A stretch of DNA of 15,612 nt from Caryophanales bacterium UBA6768. GTDB lineage: Bacteria; Bacillota; Bacilli; Bacillales_D; Amphibacillaceae. Below are positions 14,963-15,612 of this stretch, in pieces. The translations under genes and the position numbers were made by a program. Under the pieces are notes generated by a model, which made no database searches, had not been told where the DNA came from, and saw only the letters and a program-made list of their open reading frames with translations. The first letter of the stretch is position 1, and each line of letters opens with the position of its first letter. The stretch lies in assembly GCA_002453315.1 (NCBI GenBank), contig DKGO01000035.1, positions 1 through 15,612 on the forward strand, given 5' to 3'.

Positions 14963-15612
14963 CACGGTTTCCGTTTTCCCTTTTAATGGATTCTCTAGCC
15001 GTGGGCGGACTTCTCACGGCCTCCGTTTTCCCTTTTAATGGCTTCTCTAGCCATGGGCGGTCCTCTCACGGTTTCCGTTTTCTTTTTTAATGGATTATCT
15101 AGCCGTGGGGTGTCTTCTCACGGCTTTTGTTTTCTCTTTTAATGGATTCTCTAGCCGTGGGGTGTCTTCTCACGGCCTCTGTTTCCCTTTTTATGGATTC
15201 TCTAGCCGTGGGGTGTCTTCTCACGGCTTTTGTTTTCTCTTTTAATGGATTCTCTAACCGTGGGCGGACTTCTCACGGCTTCCGTTTTCCCTTTTAATGG
15301 CTTCTCTAGCCATGGGCGGACTTCTCACGGCTACCGTTTTCCCTTTTAATGGCTTCTCTAGCCATGAGCAGTCTTCTCACGGCTTCCGTTTTCTTTTTTA
15401 ATGGATTCTCTAGCCGTGGGCAGTCTTCTCACGGCTTTTGTTTTCTCTTTTCATGGCTTCTCTAGCCGTGGGCAGTCTTCTCACGGCTTCCGTTTTCCCT
15501 TTTAATGGATTCCCTAGCCGTGGGGTGTCTTCTCACGTCTTCTGTTTTCTCTTTCCATGGCTTCTCTAGCCATGAGCAGTCTTCTCACGACTTCCGTTTT
15601 CTTTTTTAAAGG
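14963..15612. repeat. 52-base tandem repeat array, about 12.5 copies, cut by window edge
   Basis: Unit starts (CACGG or variant) are at 14963, 15015, 15067, 15119, 15171, 15222, 15274, 15326, 15378, 15430, 15482, 15534 and 15586. The period is exactly 52 bases except for one 51-base unit (15171-15221). The typical unit reads CACGGCTTCCGTTTTCCC, then TTTTAATGGATTCTCT, then AGCCGTGGGCGGACTTCT. CACGGCT at its start is the exact complement of AGCCGTG in the middle. Across the unit joint, AGCCGTGGG can pair with CTCACGGCT around a 7-base loop, followed by a T-rich tract, so each joint looks like a terminator hairpin. A 52-base period without stable reading frame argues against coding. There are no unique spacers, so it is not a CRISPR. 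The plus strand is pyrimidine-rich and the array more GC-rich than its surroundings. Confidence 0.95.

Noticed and set aside
14963..15612. CRISPR array or repeat protein
   Set aside because: There are no unique spacers between repeats. The 52-base period (one of 51) shifts the reading frame every unit, so no repeat protein can be read through.

Overview
The window is low-GC, AT-rich DNA from a Gram-positive bacterium of the Bacillaceae type. Supporting signs are strong GGAGG-type ribosome sites, several TTG starts, two T-box riboswitches, catabolite-repression (cre)-like boxes, and proteins close to known Bacillus families (YtzI, PncA, SerA, archaeal-type ProS). The species cannot be named from this sequence alone. 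All genes are on the + strand.

Positions 1-8822 are mostly metabolic. A 447-base AT-rich leader carries two cre-like boxes and promoter-like elements. It is followed by a 47-residue YtzI-like membrane peptide, a PlsY-family acyltransferase paralogue, and a rhodanese lipoprotein whose promoter overlaps a CsoR/CstR-like operator. Next come a PdxK/ThiD-family vitamin kinase and nicotinamidase PncA. A serine-type T-box (specifier AGC) then precedes a class V aminotransferase and SerA, which together look like a serine biosynthesis operon. A proline-type T-box (specifier CCA) precedes an archaeal-type prolyl-tRNA synthetase that ends at a strong terminator.

Positions 9030-14894 form the most unusual unit: six tightly packed genes behind a promoter that looks like an ECF-sigma promoter (TGAAAC, 17 bases, CGTG). 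The genes encode an ABC ATPase, an ABC permease fused to a large outside domain resembling an M1 aminopeptidase without its zinc motif, a small ABC-2-like permease, an ECF sigma factor, a six-helix membrane protein with a cytoplasmic N-terminal tail (candidate anti-sigma factor and/or permease), and a second ABC ATPase lacking the H-loop histidine. Four of the five gene junctions overlap by 4 or 8 bases, so the products are probably made together. My reading is a self-activating envelope-stress or peptide-sensing transporter module in which the sigma factor switches on its own operon. This is inference; the ligand is unknown.

Positions 14963-15612 are a noncoding tandem array with a 52-base period, about 12.5 copies, running off the right edge. 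Each unit contains inverted repeats able to form hairpins next to a T-rich tract. Two positions in the unit vary together in a way that preserves a second hairpin, and a four-unit higher-order pattern is visible.
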